44,772 nt of DNA. It comes from Nitrososphaerota archaeon. GTDB lineage: Archaea > Thermoproteota > Nitrososphaeria > Conexivisphaerales > DTJL01. The position numbers and the translations under genes are program-made. Below are positions 16,880 through 24,305 of this stretch, one piece after another. The stretch lies in the NCBI GenBank assembly GCA_021324115.1, contig JAJPJS010000004.1, forward strand, positions 1-44,772. The letters are read 5' to 3'. Under the pieces are notes generated by a model, which saw only the letters and a list, made by a program, of their open reading frames with translations, did no database searches and was not told where the DNA came from. Numbering within the stretch: the stretch's first letter is position 1; the number at the start of each line of letters is the position of its first letter.

Positions 16880-17860
16880 CGAATTCGCCCTGTAACTTAC
16901 CGAACGTATTTCGGATCTCAAGAGATTCAGCTCGGATTCGATTGCTACTATCCTGGCGTTAAGCCGTTGCTCCAAGACACGCATTTCTGCCATTGCCTTC
17001 TCGTAGTATTCACGGGCAACTTCATCTGCCACGTTCCTTATCGAAGAGGAGCAGCTCTCGCACGCCACCACCGCGTTCTCTTCCAGAGTATGAGGAGTCT
17101 CCGAACCATACCTAGAACGGGTATAGAGGCTGACCGTGGCCGGAAGGAGCACGTAATGGAAGTCCTGACCCTGCATCTCACGGCCGCAGAACCAGCATCT
17201 ACCGAACTTGCTAATGTTCTCCAGCTTGGAATGGACCCCGGAGACGATTCCCATTGGGTCGGCTCCGGCAAGCTCCAAGTTTGTTGCTGCCTCGGCGAGG
17301 AGCGATACGCTCTTCTTTGGGTCGGCATCGGCGATACTGTTTGCCTCGATTAGACTTGCCAGACCCAGCAAATAGTACGCGCGCCTCTGAGGGTCTATCT
17401 CCTTCTTTTGGAGCCTCCAGATTGCTAAGTCGCTTCCAATCAGGTCCATGTATTTCTGGGCCAGACTTCTGACCGCTTCGACCCGAGAGATATCCCTCGA
17501 TTCGCCGTTGAGCATGCTTGTGGTGGCAATATCGAAGGACAGCACAGAAGCCTGCTGCGCGAGGCTCGTGGAATCAGCAGCGAAGCCCACGTTGAGCTGG
17601 GTGTTGGGTATCTGGTTCAACGCCTCGCTGCAGCTCTGCCATGCCTGACCTGTCTGAGTTGTCAGAGCATGGAACAGGCTCGCCAGTGCATACGCCTGTG
17701 AGGCTTTCTGCGAATCTCCTATGCTGGCGTAGTGCTTGGACGCCTCGACAAAGTGATGGACGGCGTCTGGCCATTTCTGTGGACCAAGGTTGACACCCTT
17801 CTCGTAGGCCTCTCTAAATTCGATTTCAGCCTTCTCAGCGGGTTGCTTGAACAGCTTCAA
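16871..17860 (-). CDS. Helical-repeat protein with zinc ribbon and coiled coil
   Basis: The 329-residue protein has a helical N-terminal region (about 1-215) with TPR-like pairs, for example WPDAVHHFVEASKHYASIG and SQKASQAYALASLFHAL. A four-cysteine zinc site follows: C222 and C225 (CWFCGREM) with C267 and C270 (CESC). A heptad-like coiled coil runs from about 275 to 320. It pairs with the downstream zinc-ribbon gene in an operon. The start is TTG 17860, 9 bases after an in-frame stop. That TTG overlaps the stop of a possible 9-codon leader ORF. No enzyme motif is visible; a structural or assembly role is a guess. Confidence 0.73.
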   Translation of the reverse strand: MKLFKQPAEKAEIEFREAYEKGVNLGPQKWPDAVHHFVEASKHYASIGDSQKASQAYALASLFHALTTQTGQAWQSCSEALNQIPNTQLNVGFAADSTSLAQQASVLSFDIATTSMLNGESRDISRVEAVRSLAQKYMDLIGSDLAIWRLQKKEIDPQRRAYYLLGLASLIEANSIADADPKKSVSLLAEAATNLELAGADPMGIVSGVHSKLENISKFGRCWFCGREMQGQDFHYVLLPATVSLYTRSRYGSETPHTLEENAVVACESCSSSIRNVADEVAREYYEKAMAEMRVLEQRLNARIVAIESELNLLRSEIRSVSYRANSMR

Positions 17861-17886
17861 GGGCAGCTACGCGAGAACCACGTCAT
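17857..17886 (-). other. Possible 9-residue leader ORF before the helical-repeat gene
   Basis: On the minus strand an AAGGAGG sequence is followed about 12 bases later by ATG and the peptide MTWFSRSCP. Its TGA overlaps the TTG start of the next gene as TTGA, the arrangement used for translational coupling. The ORF is very short and could be chance. Confidence 0.25.
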
Positions 17887-17892
17887 GACGTG
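17879..17892. promoter_or_regulatory. Perfect 14-base palindrome, candidate operator
   Basis: CACGTCATGACGTG reads the same on both strands and lies 19 bases before the TTG start of the helical-repeat gene. Dyads of this size near a start often bind a dimeric regulator; no regulator gene can be assigned. Confidence 0.45.
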
Positions 17893-18145
17893 CCTCGTGC
17901 CTCCTTACTACAATAGATAGCCGGGTGTCTTTTAGACGTTATGCAGTTGATTTTTGACATCTTTAAGCAGGTTTGATCCATACAGGTAATGCTCTCTGAC
18001 CATTCATACGTGCTCTGTGAGCCCACCAAAGGTAAGCGACACAGACTACATCAATTTCCACCTTGTCTCACTAAATTTCAGTTCCATGGAGGCAACAGGA
18101 CCTGGCCAGACGGGACTAAGGCGCCGTCTTACTTGTCAAAACGTT

Positions 18146-18157
18146 CTTATATTATTT
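18146..18157 (+). promoter_or_regulatory. TATA box of the PLD-fold nuclease transcript
   Basis: The sequence CTTATATTATTT lies about 25-30 bases before ATG 18177, so transcription should begin at or just before that codon, making the small leader ORF the first thing translated. Confidence 0.5.
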
Positions 18158-18176
18158 ATCAGATAGAGAATATCTT

Positions 18177-18218
18177 ATGAAATCAGTAAAACTAAAATGC
18201 GGTCGTGAAATTGAATGA
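18177..18218 (+). CDS. 13-residue leader ORF overlapping the PLD-fold nuclease start
   Basis: ATG 18177 opens a 13-codon frame, MKSVKLKCGREIE, whose TGA overlaps the ATG of the nuclease gene as ATGA (18215-18218). The position of the TATA box predicts a leaderless start at this ATG. The main gene has no Shine-Dalgarno, so its translation may depend on termination of this peptide. The length is too short for family recognition, so the evidence is only positional. Confidence 0.4.
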   Translation: MKSVKLKCGREIE

Positions 18219-19339
18219 AAGTAGAACATCTATCGTTGATCTCCCAGCCGGATAGTGATCAAGTTGGAAAAGTTCTTGAAAGGATGCTTACAAGTAAACG
18301 AGGAAAGAATCCCATTAACTTCTACATAATGAGCTCATATGTCAAGGCGAGCGGTATCAAAAGGTTGGAGGCAGGAATTAGAAAATTTAGAGATAACGGA
18401 GGAAAAGTATTCGCCATAGCAGGAATAGGACAACATAACACTAGCTCGGAGGGTTTGCGCGAACTTCTGAAAAATTCTGATGAAGTATGGGTATACCATA
18501 ATAGGTCTGATAGCACATTCCACTCAAAAGTGTACGCGATAGAAGATAGTGGAAAATCGGCATCATTGATCGTCGGTTCGAGCAATTTGACTGCTGGAGG
18601 ACTTTATACCAATTATGAGACTTCTGTTCTTTGCGATTTTGACTTAACAGATAAAGAACAAGCAGCTGCGTTTATGAGATTTAAAAAGATCTTTTACATG
18701 TACAAGGACCAGGCCGAATTTTGTAAACGGTTGACTCCATCCTTGATAAATCAGCTAGAAAATAAGGGATACCTCTGCCACGATAATGATCAAAAGACAG
18801 AGGCTATCAAAGAAACAGATACAAAAGAGAACGAACCAATTTTTGGCTATCTGAAAATAAGCCCACCTCCTTTGCCAATTAGTTCCGGTCGAAAACCAGC
18901 TAATTCAGGTGGAGAAAAATTAGGGTGGATACTTGTGCATACCAAATTTAATAACTCGGACGAATTACGTGATCAATTGAAAAGAAGATACGCAAGTTCT
19001 AAGGAATGGTATTGGAACAAAGTCGGCAAAGGCCCTTCAAAGGATGGTAAGCCATTCATAGCTTTGTTCGAGTGTGGCATCGATAAAAAAATCGTGGGTG
19101 ATGCGCGCGTTCATATTGTGCGGAAAAATAAGAAAATCAATGGGGAGGAATATGCTTTCTATTTTTCCCTTGAGGCATTGAGTTTTCCTAAATACAAAGT
19201 ACCTCTTTCGGATGTGTTAAAAGACCTTAGGATTAAACACCACCGTAGCGTCATAAACCTTGATAGCGAGATTTTGGCTAATTACAGAAGACTTGCATAT
19301 AGAGATTCTCAACCGCCATCATATCTTTTGATTAAATAA
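18215..19339 (+). CDS. Phospholipase-D-fold nuclease (restriction-like)
   Basis: The 374-residue protein has one HxK(x)n-GSSN motif: H103 and K105 in FHSKVYAIED, then LIVGSSNLTAGGLYTNYE. This is the single-motif PLD arrangement found in dimeric nucleases of the BfiI/NgoFVII type, which cut DNA without metal. Residues 1-200 form this domain; a linker rich in charged residues (195-215) leads to a C-terminal domain that starts PIFGYLKISPPPLP and may bind DNA or protein. No methylase or helicase gene lies beside it, so a stand-alone defence nuclease or a restriction gene that lost its partners are both possible. Codon use is A/T-rich compared with the preceding pair. Confidence 0.83.
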   Translation: MKVEHLSLISQPDSDQVGKVLERMLTSKRGKNPINFYIMSSYVKASGIKRLEAGIRKFRDNGGKVFAIAGIGQHNTSSEGLRELLKNSDEVWVYHNRSDSTFHSKVYAIEDSGKSASLIVGSSNLTAGGLYTNYETSVLCDFDLTDKEQAAAFMRFKKIFYMYKDQAEFCKRLTPSLINQLENKGYLCHDNDQKTEAIKETDTKENEPIFGYLKISPPPLPISSGRKPANSGGEKLGWILVHTKFNNSDELRDQLKRRYASSKEWYWNKVGKGPSKDGKPFIALFECGIDKKIVGDARVHIVRKNKKINGEEYAFYFSLEALSFPKYKVPLSDVLKDLRIKHHRSVINLDSEILANYRRLAYRDSQPPSYLLIK

Positions 19340-20055
19340 TAAAGCTCAAGCCTATCCCAGCGGTATCTTGCGACGGACACCTTCACAATAGCCTAATGCT
19401 TCGTATGCCTAGCTTCAAACTAGCACAATGATGTTGCGACCGAGGTTACGAACCAGATGCAGTGGCAGATTGCCTTTCGTTTATTGATGGTATTCTCCTT
19501 TGGCAAAGGCCCGTGCTGACTCTGGTATTATGTCCAGCATATTAGACCACGTTCATTGTCCTTTTAATGCCATCGATCTTACCGTACACTCTAATGGTCA
19601 TCTCGATTCTCACCCCTGTTTGCAATTTTCTATGTCTCCAGAAATTATCTTTGAGCAGATGGCAGATCTTTGTCAAGTAATCGCCAGGCGTAAACCTAGG
19701 ATTCCATAAGGGCGCCAAGTTTTGCACCTCGAATGAATCATGTGGGGTGGTACTAGGGGATTATGATGTCTGTTCCAGGAGTTGAACCTATTTGAATAGC
19801 ATCACGGTACCAGTGTCTATGTTCGGCTTGATTCTGCCGATGCCTGTATTGCTACATGATAGTTATCATCAGCGATAACTTCTTGAGTTACTCTGTGCCT
19901 GACATTATGTTCACGCGGTCCTGTTTCAACATCATCCACAAGGGGCGCTCTCTGGGCTAATCAATACCTATTGGGCTCCTGCTTTCTGTTGGGCACTTCT
20001 CTCACTGGGGATCCACCTTCGTCAGCCATTATTGAAACCTGATGCGCAATAGCGC
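19340..20055. other. Mostly non-coding stretch between nuclease and small ORF
   Basis: No convincing full gene. On the minus strand at 20059-19961, directly coupled to the 85-residue gene by an ATGA overlap, is a 32-codon frame (MSAIAHQVSIMADEGG...). After its TGA the same frame stays open for 47 more codons to about 19817 with hydrophilic sequence. It might be a decayed partner gene or chance. The rest holds only short frames. Confidence 0.4.
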
Positions 20056-20313
20056 TCATACAGTCTCTGAATGGCAAAGTAAGATCACCAGTTCCTCCTC
20101 TGTTTCGTCAACTCTGACCAATACCCTCTTTATCTGACCTCCCACCTTTCTGCGAAATTCGACTGTGAATCGTCGTGGTTTGCATTTGTAGTAGTTCCTC
20201 CAGGATTCGGGGGTCCATCTTACAACTGAAAGTATCTGATTCGGAGATGTAGTGTCTGCGTGCGCGTTCAGCCATTTGTATACGTCTGGGTTGAATCTGA
20301 TTTGCTTGTGCAA
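20056..20313 (-). CDS. Small basic protein of unknown function
   Basis: The 85-residue product begins MHKQIRFNPDVYKWLNAHA and has a basic middle, YYKCKPRRFTVEFRRKVGG, and a C-terminal strand RVDETEEELVILLCHSE. The general pattern recalls small RNase-like toxins and DUF4258-type proteins, which end in a similar strand, but no active site can be named. The start is TTG 20313. It diverges from the winged-helix gene, with A/T-rich sequence and a short perfect palindrome in the 113-base gap. The stop overlaps the ATG of a downstream 32-codon frame. Confidence 0.5.
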   Translation of the reverse strand: MHKQIRFNPDVYKWLNAHADTTSPNQILSVVRWTPESWRNYYKCKPRRFTVEFRRKVGGQIKRVLVRVDETEEELVILLCHSETV

Positions 20314-20381
20314 ATATTGATTTTATGGAGTACGCGAGTAGGTAATATATATATGCGTTGTTTGTGGTCTATTTTCATTTT

Positions 20382-20391
20382 AGGACGTCCT
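20382..20391. promoter_or_regulatory. Palindrome AGGACGTCCT upstream of the winged-helix gene
   Basis: This perfect 10-base dyad sits just before a CCTTAAATA TATA-like box and 36 bases before ATG 20427. Its place is right for an operator that would block promoter binding; the winged-helix protein itself is a possible ligand. Confidence 0.4.
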
Positions 20392-20395
20392 ATAT

Positions 20396-20405
20396 CCTTA
20401 AATAA
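20396..20405 (+). promoter_or_regulatory. TATA-like box of the winged-helix operon
   Basis: CCTTAAATAA lies about 26 bases before ATG 20427 and no Shine-Dalgarno is present, consistent with a leaderless transcript. Confidence 0.45.
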
Positions 20406-20426
20406 CCGCCTGGAGCCATAAGACTT

Positions 20427-21197
20427 ATGAGCAAAAAAGAGCCAACAGAGGGTCTTCCTAGAACTACTCGGAATAATGAAGCAGCTGTGGCTGCACGTTT
20501 GTCCCTGGGTTCTACCACGGATTCGGCTGTCATTGGAGTAATTCGACAACACCCCGGAATCTCAGCGTATGAAATTTCGAAGTTGCTTCGGTTCAATCCA
20601 GGGAGAGTGGATGGTAGCGTTTCCCGTCTTCAAGCAAGTGGAGAAATTGTTACCCGATACGTATTGCATGAAGGAAGGCTTACGAAAGAGATCTTTCCGA
20701 AGGGCTTTCTCCCAGAAAAACCAAAAGAGATAAGCATAGACATGGATCTTCTTAATTCTCCAGCAAAATGGAGTTCTGAAGTCAATGTATACGCATTGGA
20801 CCGAGCCACCATTGGGATTTCCCCTGACGAAATAGACGAATGGAATTCCAAAGCTCTTGTGAAGGAAAGAATGCAAGTTTCAAGGAATGATGGTAAGCTG
20901 GTCGTAGCGCTTTCGGAGAAGCTCCTTGATTTTTACATATGGGAAAACAGCTCTGCTGAAGTTTCGGTCGTAGGTGACAAAGCACTTGTGACGCTAAAGA
21001 CTATAATTCCTCTGCAGAGCCGTGGCGAACTGAATATCCGCTCCAGTGAATCCCCAGACAATTTCAGCAACTTTTTCATTTCATTCGGCAGAGAGACAAA
21101 GTTCGCTGGAACGTCCCCAAGAAAACCGATATTACTCCAAAAGAAGGAAGAAACAGAGGGAACCGAAGTCTTACTTATTCCAATGGTGAAAGAATGA
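20427..21197 (+). CDS. Winged-helix DNA-binding protein with unknown C-terminal domain
   Basis: The 256-residue protein has a winged helix-turn-helix at about residues 30-85: VIGVIRQHPGISAYEISKLL, then NPGRVDGSVSRLQASGEI and a wing TRYVLHEGRLTKEIFP. Residues about 90-256 resemble no family I know; they begin SIDMDLLNSPAKW, and the last third (LVTLKTIIPLQSRGELNI) is beta-rich. The protein is probably a transcription regulator or a DNA-binding adaptor. Its stop overlaps the start of the next gene by 4 bases, so the partner protein is made with it. The AGGACGTCCT palindrome in its promoter may be its own site. Confidence 0.7.
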   Translation: MSKKEPTEGLPRTTRNNEAAVAARLSLGSTTDSAVIGVIRQHPGISAYEISKLLRFNPGRVDGSVSRLQASGEIVTRYVLHEGRLTKEIFPKGFLPEKPKEISIDMDLLNSPAKWSSEVNVYALDRATIGISPDEIDEWNSKALVKERMQVSRNDGKLVVALSEKLLDFYIWENSSAEVSVVGDKALVTLKTIIPLQSRGELNIRSSESPDNFSNFFISFGRETKFAGTSPRKPILLQKKEETEGTEVLLIPMVKE

Positions 21198-21712
21198 TGA
21201 TCCAACAACAATTTGACTGGAAAAAGATGGAAGCTATCGGCTTCACGGTAAGAGAAGAGCCGTGGATAAGGTACAAGCTTGAAGACGGGACCGTTCTGCT
21301 AGCCAGATTTGTTATGACCAAAGCGTATAGGTCGGAAGATTACGACCCAAGCGGGCAACCAATCTATGCTTGGTCATCTCAAACTATCCTCACGACTTTA
21401 GTCGACAAAGAGAAGAAGGGTACACCTTCCCAGCCACCACCCACCTCAAGTAACCCAAGTGATTACAGCGGAGGGCCGGTGGACTTTGATAGAGTGGGGC
21501 CGGAGCAATGGAATATCTACGAACTTGAAGATGGAACTCTCCTTAGGATGAAACTCGAGATAACTAACATTATGAAAACAGACAAGTTCGCTGCAGACGG
21601 TGACCCCTTCTACATAATCTCAAGTCAGGTGATCCCTAGAGTGAAGGTTCCACCCAAGCTAATTCGAAAACCCACAGTGAAGGTTTCACGTGGCGCAGAC
21701 ATATATAAGTGA
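21194..21712 (+). CDS. Small protein with a tandemly duplicated domain
   Basis: The 172-residue product contains two similar units of about 50 residues. The first runs RYKLEDGTVLLARFVMTKAY...DPSGQPIYAWSSQ (about 26-65); the second runs IYELEDGTLLRMKLEITNIM...DGDPFYIISSQ (about 108-147). A proline-, serine-rich linker (80-92) joins them. The shared pattern YxLEDGTxLxxK resembles a small beta-domain found in uncharacterised archaeal proteins. The function is unknown. Overlap with the winged-helix gene suggests the two act together. Confidence 0.7.
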   Translation: MMIQQQFDWKKMEAIGFTVREEPWIRYKLEDGTVLLARFVMTKAYRSEDYDPSGQPIYAWSSQTILTTLVDKEKKGTPSQPPPTSSNPSDYSGGPVDFDRVGPEQWNIYELEDGTLLRMKLEITNIMKTDKFAADGDPFYIISSQVIPRVKVPPKLIRKPTVKVSRGADIYK

Positions 21713-21987
21713 CCCGAACGTCCGAGTCTGTATCCCTGAAAATAGTATACGCTGGGTGAAACGGATTAGGGCCGCGTTGGTATGGATCGAGAGGAAATGG
21801 GTGGTTTCGTCATAGAACCAGAGCCATCCGACATGTTCGATTAAGTTGTCCAATCAAAGGGAAGTGCTAAATTCCAATTTTGGTGCAAAAGAATCCCAAT
21901 ATCGCAGACCGAGTACGACGTACAGTAAAGAGGATAATGGCGAAAGATGTAAACAATAAATAGTTGCAACTTGCTTGACCTCTAATA

Positions 21988-22062
21988 TTCCGAAAGAGCT
22001 GTGGTGTACACGAAAACATAGCACAAGCATGAAACCAATCGTAAGAAATTAGCTGATAACCT
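21988..22062 (+). repeat. Degenerate copy of the window's first ORF segment
   Basis: Bases 21988-22062 match 10-84 best over AATC(A/G)TAAGAAATTAG and in-frame residues: this copy reads S-E, then Y-T-K-T, a stop, H-K-H-E-T-N-R-K-K-L-A-D-N-L; the first copy reads S-E-Q-V-E-M-Y and H-G-G-E-I-N-H-K-K-L-G-D-N-L. Changes fall mostly where the protein can vary, so both derive from the same protein-coding sequence. Confidence 0.45.
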
Positions 22063-22077
22063 ACCTCCGTTGACAAT

Positions 22078-22088
22078 ATTTATATAAT
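22078..22088 (+). promoter_or_regulatory. TATA box of the HNH gene
   Basis: ATTTATATAAT lies about 22-25 bases before the GTG start at 22106, consistent with a leaderless transcript. Confidence 0.45.
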
Positions 22089-22105
22089 TATGCGAGAAAA
22101 GAAGC

Positions 22106-22438
22106 GTGTTGAAGACGATATATGATGATTTGGTTTGGGGCAAAAGTTCTAGCAAAAAGAAAAGAAAGCGTCTGAATAAAACTGAGAAAATGTTGATTTT
22201 GAAATCACAGGGGAATAAGTGCGCCAGATGTCATAAAAGAATAACCCTTGATATTGCTGATTTTGACCATAAAAGGTCTTTGGCAAGTGGAGGCTCGAAC
22301 AGTTTGAGAAACTATCAGGCTCTTTGCCCTACATGTCACAGAAAGAAAACAAAAATTGATATTCGTAGAGCAGCTAAAAAACGGAGCAAGAAGCACAAGA
22401 CAAACCCATTTGAGATAGGTAAAATAAGATTATTCTAA
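22106..22438 (+). CDS. HNH endonuclease
   Basis: The 110-residue protein is a compact HNH nuclease. Residues about 36-78 contain CARCHKRI, DFDHKRSLASGGSNSLRNYQ and LCPTCHRKKT: the two CxxC/CxxCH pairs bind zinc and the DH pair with the NxQ and H form the beta-beta-alpha metal site. Flanking regions are strongly basic (KKKRKR at the start, KKRSKKHK at the end), as expected for DNA binding. It starts at GTG 22106 with a TATA box about 25 bases upstream. No methylase is adjacent, so a homing-type, phage-related or defence role are all possible. Confidence 0.9.
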   Translation: MLKTIYDDLVWGKSSSKKKRKRLNKTEKMLILKSQGNKCARCHKRITLDIADFDHKRSLASGGSNSLRNYQALCPTCHRKKTKIDIRRAAKKRSKKHKTNPFEIGKIRLF

Positions 22439-22533
22439 AAAATGAATACAAGATGCGTGATAACTTTAGTTTCAGTAGAGAAACTTCTTTTTAGGCAGAA
22501 AATTTAATAAATGTCTTTGGCGGAAGAAATTTT

Positions 22534-22659
22534 ATGCCAGAGGCTAGGCAGAGAAAGTGCAGCTATTGCAAGGGAACTGGTAGAGTTCCACCCAGTCTAG
22601 CCAATATAGAGGGTATATGCCCCGTCTGCAAGGGAAAAGGCTGGAACAGAATGAAATAA
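22534..22659 (+). CDS. 41-residue protein with two CxxCxGxG zinc-finger motifs
   Basis: This short gene encodes MPEARQRKCSYCKGTGR, then a linker and CPVCKGKGWNRMK. The two motifs CSYCKGTG and CPVCKGKG are the halves of a DnaJ-type zinc finger, normally found in fours in DnaJ or in pairs in small archaeal and bacterial proteins. The product is one complete zinc finger with hardly anything else. ATG 22534 is about 28 bases after an A/T-rich AATTTAATAAAT box, which supports a leaderless start. It may act as a protein-binding or RNA-binding module; the role is unknown. Confidence 0.75.
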   Translation: MPEARQRKCSYCKGTGRVPPSLANIEGICPVCKGKGWNRMK

Positions 22660-22789
22660 ATAGATTTTAGAACTGTCTGGTAGAACTACTTATGAGGCCA
22701 CCTTGGGTAGGTTGCTAAATGCTGCATTCAGATAAATATGGTCTCTCTATTTAAGTTGCGGGTTAAATAGTTTGTATAAAGTAATAGCA

Positions 22790-23173
22790 CTAAAGCCACT
22801 TCGCCTTCCGATATCTCTTTTCGAGCACTTTTCCCTCAACTAAAATATTTGAGCCAGGGATACTATCTATGTTGATGTTTTCCCTTCTGTAATTCTTGTC
22901 CTTAGCTCTTTGTATTTTCTGTCTCTTCGTCTCCCTATCCCAGCTGTTGGATTTCACCTCAACATGATGCGCCGAACCAGCAGGCTGTCCGATCATATTC
23001 ATCCTTTTTACCGTATAATCCCATCCTCCTTTCCTTTGATCGCGCCTAGTTACGATACTGCCACGCAGCAACTCCCTTTCGCGGTATATTTCTTCGCTAA
23101 TTTCCCCTTTCGCACGCTTGAACTCCGCACTTTCCCTCTTACTTTCCTTCTTTGATTTTGGGAAGAAACTCAA
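22790..23173 (-). CDS. Small PD-(D/E)xK-like protein
   Basis: The 127-residue product is very basic and has KGGWDYTVKRMN followed by HHVEVKSNSWDRETKRQ. The pattern D-x(n)-E-x-K fits the core of the restriction-endonuclease fold (D in WDY, E and K in VEVKS), as seen in small archaeal Holliday-resolvase-like and stand-alone nucleases. The N-terminal 40 residues are a charged helix (KSKKESKRESAEFKRAKGE). TTG 23173 is preceded by a TTTAAAATATT box about 25 bases upstream. The nuclease call is an inference from the motif and basic character. Confidence 0.55.
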   Translation of the reverse strand: MSFFPKSKKESKRESAEFKRAKGEISEEIYRERELLRGSIVTRRDQRKGGWDYTVKRMNMIGQPAGSAHHVEVKSNSWDRETKRQKIQRAKDKNYRRENINIDSIPGSNILVEGKVLEKRYRKAKWL

Positions 23174-23603
23174 CGTAATGTGCTGATTTAGTGAATATTT
23201 TAAAGATTATGAGCATAATCGAGCTGTAGACAAATTTAGGTTGATGTATTTCAAAACCCTCTACTCCTTTTGGTTTCGCTTGACAATGTGATACGTATGA
23301 GTATTTGCTGTTGGGCTTGCCTTGCTCTTCACTGGCGCCACTGCTACTACTAGAATTATACAAACGCCGTGTGCATATCTATCATACCTCTGTCATCAGG
23401 TCTAAATGCAGCCCGGCAGGGTAATGGAACCAAAGTGCCTTTAACGGAGATCAAAGGATCAAGAATAATACCGAATCAATTTATGCTGGGAAACTTCTGA
23501 AACTAGCCAAACATCCCAACCCCCCCAAAGAAAAACAATATTCAAGTAATTCCAGACATGGTGATAAAGAATAAAGCTTTAGAAGTTCGAGAATTAATAA
23601 GGA
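23174..23603. other. Intergenic stretch without a gene
   Basis: About 430 bases between divergent genes. It holds a likely promoter for the PD-(D/E)xK-like gene near 23195-23205 and one for the winged-helix membrane gene near 23565-23600, but no frame with recognisable motifs. Confidence 0.5.
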
Positions 23604-23639
23604 TTGGCAGCAGATTCAAGTGCAAAAGAAGAAAGATCG

Positions 23640-24086
23640 ATGAGGTTGCTCCAGCCTAAAATTCGCATTCTCTTTTACGTATACAAAAAGGGTAAAGTAG
23701 CCGACAATATATCAGCACTCGCAAGAAATCTTTCATACAAAAAAGATAGCTGGGTAAATAACAGAGTGAACGAATTGCTCACTGATGGATATCTGGAGAG
23801 AGTTGTAATAGGAAATAATTCTTACTTCAGGCTAACTGAGAAAGGAAGAAAGAAAATTCAGATGGTCGTATTGCCAAAAGTACTTGCTGCTGTTATAGCT
23901 TTGCTCTCTTTAATACCCCTCGTCTGGGCATTTGGCGAGACTGTGCTAAAAATAGAACTATCAAACGTAACCCTGATGATCGGGGGTATTGCTTTACTTT
24001 CTCTGGCCTTTGCTCTATATTTCGTCATAGACAGATTAGAGAATCAAATGCTAAGGCTGAAATCTAAACCTCACCGAAGTTCGTAG
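23640..24086 (+). CDS. Winged-helix protein with two C-terminal membrane segments
   Basis: From ATG 23640 the product is 148 residues (an in-frame TTG at 23604 would add 12). Residues about 5-75 form a winged helix: IRILFYVYKKGKVADNISAL, SWVNNRVNELLTDGYLE and a wing ending FRLTEKGRKKIQ. Two hydrophobic segments follow: VLAAVIALLSLIPLVWAF and MIGGIALLSLAFALYFVI, so the DNA-binding domain would face the cytoplasm and be tethered to the membrane. Membrane-bound regulators of this form are common in archaea. It heads a likely operon with two further membrane-protein genes, 51 bases downstream. Confidence 0.72.
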   Translation: MRLLQPKIRILFYVYKKGKVADNISALARNLSYKKDSWVNNRVNELLTDGYLERVVIGNNSYFRLTEKGRKKIQMVVLPKVLAAVIALLSLIPLVWAFGETVLKIELSNVTLMIGGIALLSLAFALYFVIDRLENQMLRLKSKPHRSS

Positions 24087-24137
24087 AGCAGCTCTTCGAG
24101 GATTCCACTTGCATACACGATACCCTTATGCTTAGGT

Positions 24138-24305
24138 ATGAAATCTACTGTGTGGCTGATAGTATTCGGAACCGTCCTGTTGCTCTTAGGTTTCGCGCTG
24201 GAACAGGTTATGCAATCTGTTGCAACTGTTTCAATTCTTTTGGGAGTAATTTTTGTCATCATTGGTATACTGCTGATAATAGCTGAATCTAGGCATGGAG
24301 AATGA
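24138..24305 (+). CDS. 55-residue membrane protein with two segments
   Basis: MKSTVWLIVFGTVLLLLGF forms the first membrane segment and VATVSILLGVIFVIIGILLI the second, separated by a short EQVMQS loop; the tail is SRHGE. No family is recognisable. Its TGA overlaps the ATG of the next gene (24302-24305), and it lies 51 bases after the winged-helix membrane gene, so the three appear to form one operon. It may be a small subunit or a stability factor of the following protein. Confidence 0.65.
   Translation: MKSTVWLIVFGTVLLLLGFALEQVMQSVATVSILLGVIFVIIGILLIIAESRHGE

Larger units (their letters stand above)
21713..22105. other. Intergenic stretch with a degenerate repeat and the HNH promoter
   Basis: No intact gene. 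The region includes a decayed copy (21988-22062) of the sequence at 10-84 and a TATA-like box near 22078-22088 for the HNH gene. Confidence 0.5.

Noticed and set aside
17989-18180. 63-codon plus-strand frame before the PLD-fold gene
   Set aside because: It has no family sequence, and its end overlaps the promoter and leader ORF of the nuclease, which are better supported.
20343-20356. Alternating TA run between the divergent small ORF and winged-helix gene
   Set aside because: It could be a TATA box for either strand, but its distance to both starts (about 35 and 75 bases) is wrong; the boxes nearer the starts fit better.
23139-23363. 74-codon minus-strand frame beside the PD-(D/E)xK-like gene
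   Set aside because: It overlaps that gene in another frame and the serine-rich start looks like non-coding composition.
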